DNA from: Ceriagrion tenellum
Lineage: Eukaryota; Arthropoda; Insecta; Odonata; Coenagrionidae
DNA length: 64,000 nucleotides
NCBI GenBank assembly: GCA_963169105.1
Contig: OY720639.1
Coordinates: 52,805,848-52,869,847, forward strand
Direction: 5' to 3'
In this document: one piece after another, positions 60,101 to 64,000 of the stretch
Numbering within the stretch: the stretch's first letter is position 1
How the letters are laid out: each line of letters begins with the position of its first letter
The notes under the pieces: generated by a model
The model's database searches: none
What the model was told of the DNA's origin: nothing
What the model saw: the letters and a program-made list of their open reading frames with translations, nothing else
Made by a program: the position numbers and the translations under genes

Positions 60101-62788
60101 GTCGCCTCCAAGTTGTCAGTTTTGCTACATGTGTTTCGAGTCACTTCTCTTCACGCTTAAAACGGCGATAAGTTTTCGTTTATCGTCTCGGCGGGGCTTT
60201 GTTTTTTTCCAAGCAACTCGACGAAATCTTTTTCTGTGTACGATAAATCTGTCAAAATTAGTATGAACGCTCCCAGTATGTCCGTTGAAATATGCCGTGA
60301 TTTTTCTTGTTTAAACCTTCTCATTTGTGGTATTTCAGAAGTTTTGTTTTTCAAATTATTCGTTTTAGTTCGTGCTCGAGTGTTGTGTACCATGTTAATC
60401 TATGATCTTAAAATGAACCTTGCAACGGTTATTTAATGTTACACAATAATAGCTATGCACCAGCGCTGTGGGGTAGTCGTAAAATTACTTTGGATTCTGG
60501 TCATGAGGATTTTTTTTGCGATTAGGTTTGCATCTCATTTCTGGCATATTTAGATTTTGTCAGTCTTGGATATTCTAATTGATACTTATTCTGTGCATTG
60601 GGGAGCACATGGAAGTGATTTTTTATAATCGATTACTAGTTAAGCTTAAGTACATGCTAGTCTGTAACATACACAAACTGAAGTCACCTAAGAAGGAGAA
60701 GAAACTCATTCACTGGGCCGAATGGAGTACATTTGTTACTTTGATATGTCATTGTTGGAATTCGCATATCCATCTCGCCAGGAACTTACTTGTCGGCGGT
60801 CTTTAAGTATGCCTTTGTATGTGCTCGCTGAACGATAATTTTTGAATTATGGATATTGTTCATCTCGTTTAGAATAATTGTCGAAACTATTAATGCAAAT
60901 ATCTATAACTGGCACTGTATTTCATCTAGGGAGTCTTTCTATTATCATTGAAGTATCGCCTCCCTCCTACGGTATACGGTTTCCGTATCTCTCTTGTATT
61001 TTAAGTGCATTTAATAATATCTATGAATCGAATGATTATGGGAATAGAAGAAGTATCCCCATATAAAATCCCCACTTCTCTATTTTGCCTTATAAGTCAA
61101 CAGAATGTGTGATGTGTATAAAACTAAGCTGCCTTAAAAATTAGTGTGTAAAAATTTACAATACGAAAATTTCTTATGTTTTCACGAAAAGATTTACGAA
61201 GTGCTTGCGCACCGTAAATAATTTCTGTTTTTGAGTGGGCGGTTTGAAACGACGACAGTCACTCAAGGCTTCCGTTGCCCGAAAATATGATGATGAAAAT
61301 GAAGCTAGTGAATGAGGATAAATGAAAAAAAACTTGTGTACATATGCATCTTCATCGCTGGCCGTACGCAGCAATAGGAATGAGAAGACTCTCGGAAAGT
61401 TGGCCGCGTGTGATGATACGCTCCATTTGCACTTTTGCGTAAAATGTCCTGTCCCTTTCTCCCTTAAAACCTTAAGTTGGATGCGGAGTAGATGGGTTCG
61501 GATAGAGCCGTTTGGCGGGGAGAGAGGAGGCGCTGTGGGAGAGGTAAACGGACTAGGGAGAGAGAGAGAGTTGGAAGCGATTCTCTCCCAGATATCCATT
61601 CCCGCGGACCTTGTTTCGTTTTGTAGGGACTCCCTTGCAGAGTTGTGTGTAGTCAGCCGTCCTTTCCCATCCCGCGCCGCTGCCCGGCATTGCCATCAAC
61701 TCGACTCACTCCCTTCCGGCCTTCTCTCTCTCTCTCGCACCACCTCTCGCCTGACATTCCACGGAGCAACGCAGGTGTTTCAAAATAGGTCGAATGCAAG
61801 GAGAAATCAAGGCAAAAAGGATGGATAACGCTCATCCCCCTTCTCTCTCCCTCTCCTGCTGCCTCTTTAATATCGTGCGGTTCTCTGCGTGGCGTTTGTG
61901 TGTGTGGCGGTGGAGAAAGGTAAGTCAGGTTGGTTGCTCTTTTTAAAGGGGGAAGGGAAAGGTTTCTCAGTCAGGAGGAGGTGTATACGACCGGCTCGTT
62001 TGGGGCAAGAGGGGGTGCTGAAGGGTGAGTGGGTGGTTGGTAAGAGGGACGGAGATATCCCATGCGTGACGGGATGCATGACGTAGAGTTGGTCAAGCCT
62101 TTTTCTTTCTCTTTTTTATTATTTTTCTAGAGGAGTCCGATTCGAAGGCCTTTCTCCAATCTCCTTTTCTCTCTCTCTCCGATTTTTACCTCCTCCGGGA
62201 TCACCTCCGGAAAGTACCTTTCCCCGTGGTTCATCCTTCTTACCCCTCCCCAATCCCCCATCCAGATCTCCCCTTAAAAGTTGTTTTATCGAATCGGTTG
62301 CTCGTTTTTCTCCCTTGTTTGGATTCCGTCACCGGCCCAAAGGAGCTCTAAGAAGCAGCATTTCTTTTTACTGACTTCGTCGACTTTTCTCTTTGCGATG
62401 CAGGTTATGGACGATTTCTGTGTAGATTGATGAAGGAAGGATGTTTTTCTCTCTCCTGCTAATGCATAGATGAGCCTCCTACCAATATGGAGTCGCAGAT
62501 GCCCGTAAATTCTCAAAAATCAGTATCCTGGGATATTCACTCGCATTTCATCATTGAAAGGGCGGCAAAGATTTTCCAGTCCACAATTACGTATGGTAAC
62601 TCAAAATAATAATTGTATAATTTCACAAAATTTTTGTACTAAACGACCGTTTCCATCCGAAAGTGGACATCATTAGATTACGTTTCGAAGTGTTTACCTT
62701 TAGGGTAGCGGTGAGATGTCATGAAGGTTAGGCTGACAGAAATGATGTATAAAAGCGTACCAGGCTCAACTTTGTGGAAGCGATAGAT
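57151..62788. other. Spacer, AT-rich then CpG/pyrimidine-rich (about 59.3-62.3 kb)
   Basis: AT-rich to 59.3 kb, with a small hairpin at 57291-57354 (AATAATCAATGATTG and its complement). From 59.3 to 62.3 kb CpG and CT/AG tracts increase, and a consensus donor AAG|GTAAGT lies at 61919/61920. This could be a 5' untranslated exon of another transcript. No protein domain was recognised in any open frame here. Confidence 0.4.
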
Positions 62789-62973
62789 ATTGATATCCAT
62801 TTCAAAATGAAAAACAATGGTAACTTTCAACACAGAATTTTAAATGACTGCCGATATATCGGCAGTATCAAGGACCTTGATAATGGCACTAGGTGCTGAA
62901 ACCATGGTCGGCAATCATTTAAAATTCTGCGTTGAAAGTTACCATTGTTTTTCATTTTGAAATGGATATCAAT
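62789..62973. mobile_element. Long fold-back element with 66-bp arms
   Basis: Arms 62789-62854 and 62908-62973 are reverse complements at 64 of 66 positions, around a 53-bp loop. The outermost words are ATTGATATCCATTTC and GAAATGGATATCAAT; the innermost end is TGCCGA/TCGGCA. The loop also carries GCCGATATATCGGC, a small palindrome. No coding capacity. Fits a recent MITE. Confidence 0.85.
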
Positions 62974-64000
62974 GACAGAAATGAATTCAGTTATTGTGGT
63001 AATCGCTTTGAAATTTTAAGTTCCTAGTATCGTCTGTTAACGGCAGTTTAAAAACCTCTGGCTCGTTCTCTTCCCACCTTTTTCTTTCATTTGTTCATGC
63101 TATTTGAGCTAGTTTTTAGTTTATTCCATTACTGAGTCGCAGAATTGTTTTGTACTTATAAATTGAACATTTTCAACACAGTTTCTGAATAGTTCCTAAA
63201 TATTTTGGAACATGTTGCCTACTAGTTCTCTATACATTTTCAATGCATTCCTGTGAATTCAGCTTCTAAGGGATGGCTAACAAAGAATTAGAATAAAATT
63301 AATTACTTCAAATTTGCTACAAATTGAGGAGTATCGATGTAATTGAGGTATGAGGTTGCTATTTTATATCCTGTATATATATATTATGGAAACCTATTTA
63401 ATCATTCGTCTCGCCCAATGAATTAACACGATTGACTGCCGTTTAGCCCTACGATTGTTTGCCTAGTTGTCCCTTTGTTTGGTGAGAAGAACATTTTCTT
63501 GCATTAAAGGATATTAAAGTGCACATTTTTTAGTTTAGTCATTTGCTTTAGAGAAGTTATCAATATATTCCTAAATGGAAACTTTTCTTAAAAATTTACG
63601 CTGTGGTCTGGCAATACGAAAGGATGATCCGATTGGCCCGTATTTCTATGCATACAATTAACAGTTTTGGGGAGCCTTCCTCAGCCTTGGTATTTCTCTC
63701 TCGGACGGGACTTATTGTTGTCAAGTAATTGAGCCATGGGCGTGTTGTTCCCCAATTATATAGTCAATAAGTCCTCTTTTGCGAGTCAGATTTATTTCCC
63801 ATAGTTAAAGGGTCGTCAAATGCAACAATAGGTGGTGAGGAGAAATCGGAAACTCGTGGTCGGTCCCATGGGGAAGGAATCTTGCTCCCACCCTTTGCTG
63901 CCTTTTGTTCAATTTCCTCGCATACTTTTTTCCACCGTGCATCCCTTTCTCCTGGATTGACCATCACTTGCCCTTAATTCCCCCACTTGTGTGACGAGTT
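62974..64000. other. Window end, nothing recognised
   Basis: AT-rich; a short minus-strand open frame (63764-63967) has no recognised domain. Confidence 0.4.

Noticed and set aside
61174..61828. Open frames of 141 and 168 codons on opposite strands
   Set aside because: No domain, mutual overlap, CpG-rich composition; more likely untranslated exon or promoter sequence.
42918..64000. More finger exons or minus-strand finger exons
   Set aside because: I looked for C-x2-C...H and ECG-type words on both strands; only exon 15 was found.
1..64000. tRNA, rRNA, CRISPR or prokaryotic operon features
   Set aside because: None seen; gene structure is spliced and eukaryotic.

Overview
This is eukaryotic, almost certainly insect, nuclear DNA. 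It carries the 3' part of a longitudinals lacking (lola)-type BTB/zinc-finger transcription-factor gene on the + strand. In insects, lola joins one constant set of 5' exons (BTB/POZ domain plus linker) to any one of many mutually exclusive 3' exons. Each 3' exon ends the protein, usually with a C2HC finger followed by a C2H2 finger. The window shows that layout. A 90-bp exon at 457-546 looks like the last shared exon, because it leaves one base (G) of a codon at a strong donor. Fifteen downstream terminal exons follow between 12.1 and 48.3 kb. Each begins after a 3' splice site with exactly the two bases needed to complete that codon, stays open to its own stop, and has no BTB domain of its own. 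The BTB exons must lie upstream of base 1.

Layout: 1-546, end of an intron and the shared exon. 547-12109, an 11.5-kb spacer with CpG-dense and strongly pyrimidine-rich tracts and no finger exon. 12.1-20.2 kb, five finger-pair exons, of which the first two are close paralogues. 20.2-28.5 kb, an 8.2-kb gap holding a 1.2-kb terminal-inverted-repeat element and several short in-phase splice-acceptor ORFs. 28.5-30.4 kb, two unusual exons: one with a single finger, and a 417-residue exon with no finger but with AT-hook motifs. 32.3-42.9 kb, seven finger-pair exons. 42.9-47.8 kb, an AT-rich gap with one unexplained GC-rich island at 46.4 kb. 47.8-48.3 kb, the last finger-pair exon seen. 48.3-64.0 kb, no convincing exon: hairpin-type repeats, a decayed LINE reverse transcriptase, a dispersed repeat, a local duplication and some CpG-rich pyrimidine tracts.

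The exons are alternatives, not partners. Each would give the same BTB dimerisation/co-factor domain a different DNA-reading end, in neurons (axon guidance) and other tissues. In Drosophila some lola mRNAs are also made by joining exons from separate transcripts (trans-splicing). The most unusual member is the AT-hook exon, which would make a minor-groove-binding rather than finger-binding isoform. The insect order cannot be fixed from the sequence. The AT-rich introns, GC-rich exons, abundant hairpin elements and compact LINE remnant fit many non-drosophilid insects. Splice sites are read by eye and no homology search was possible.
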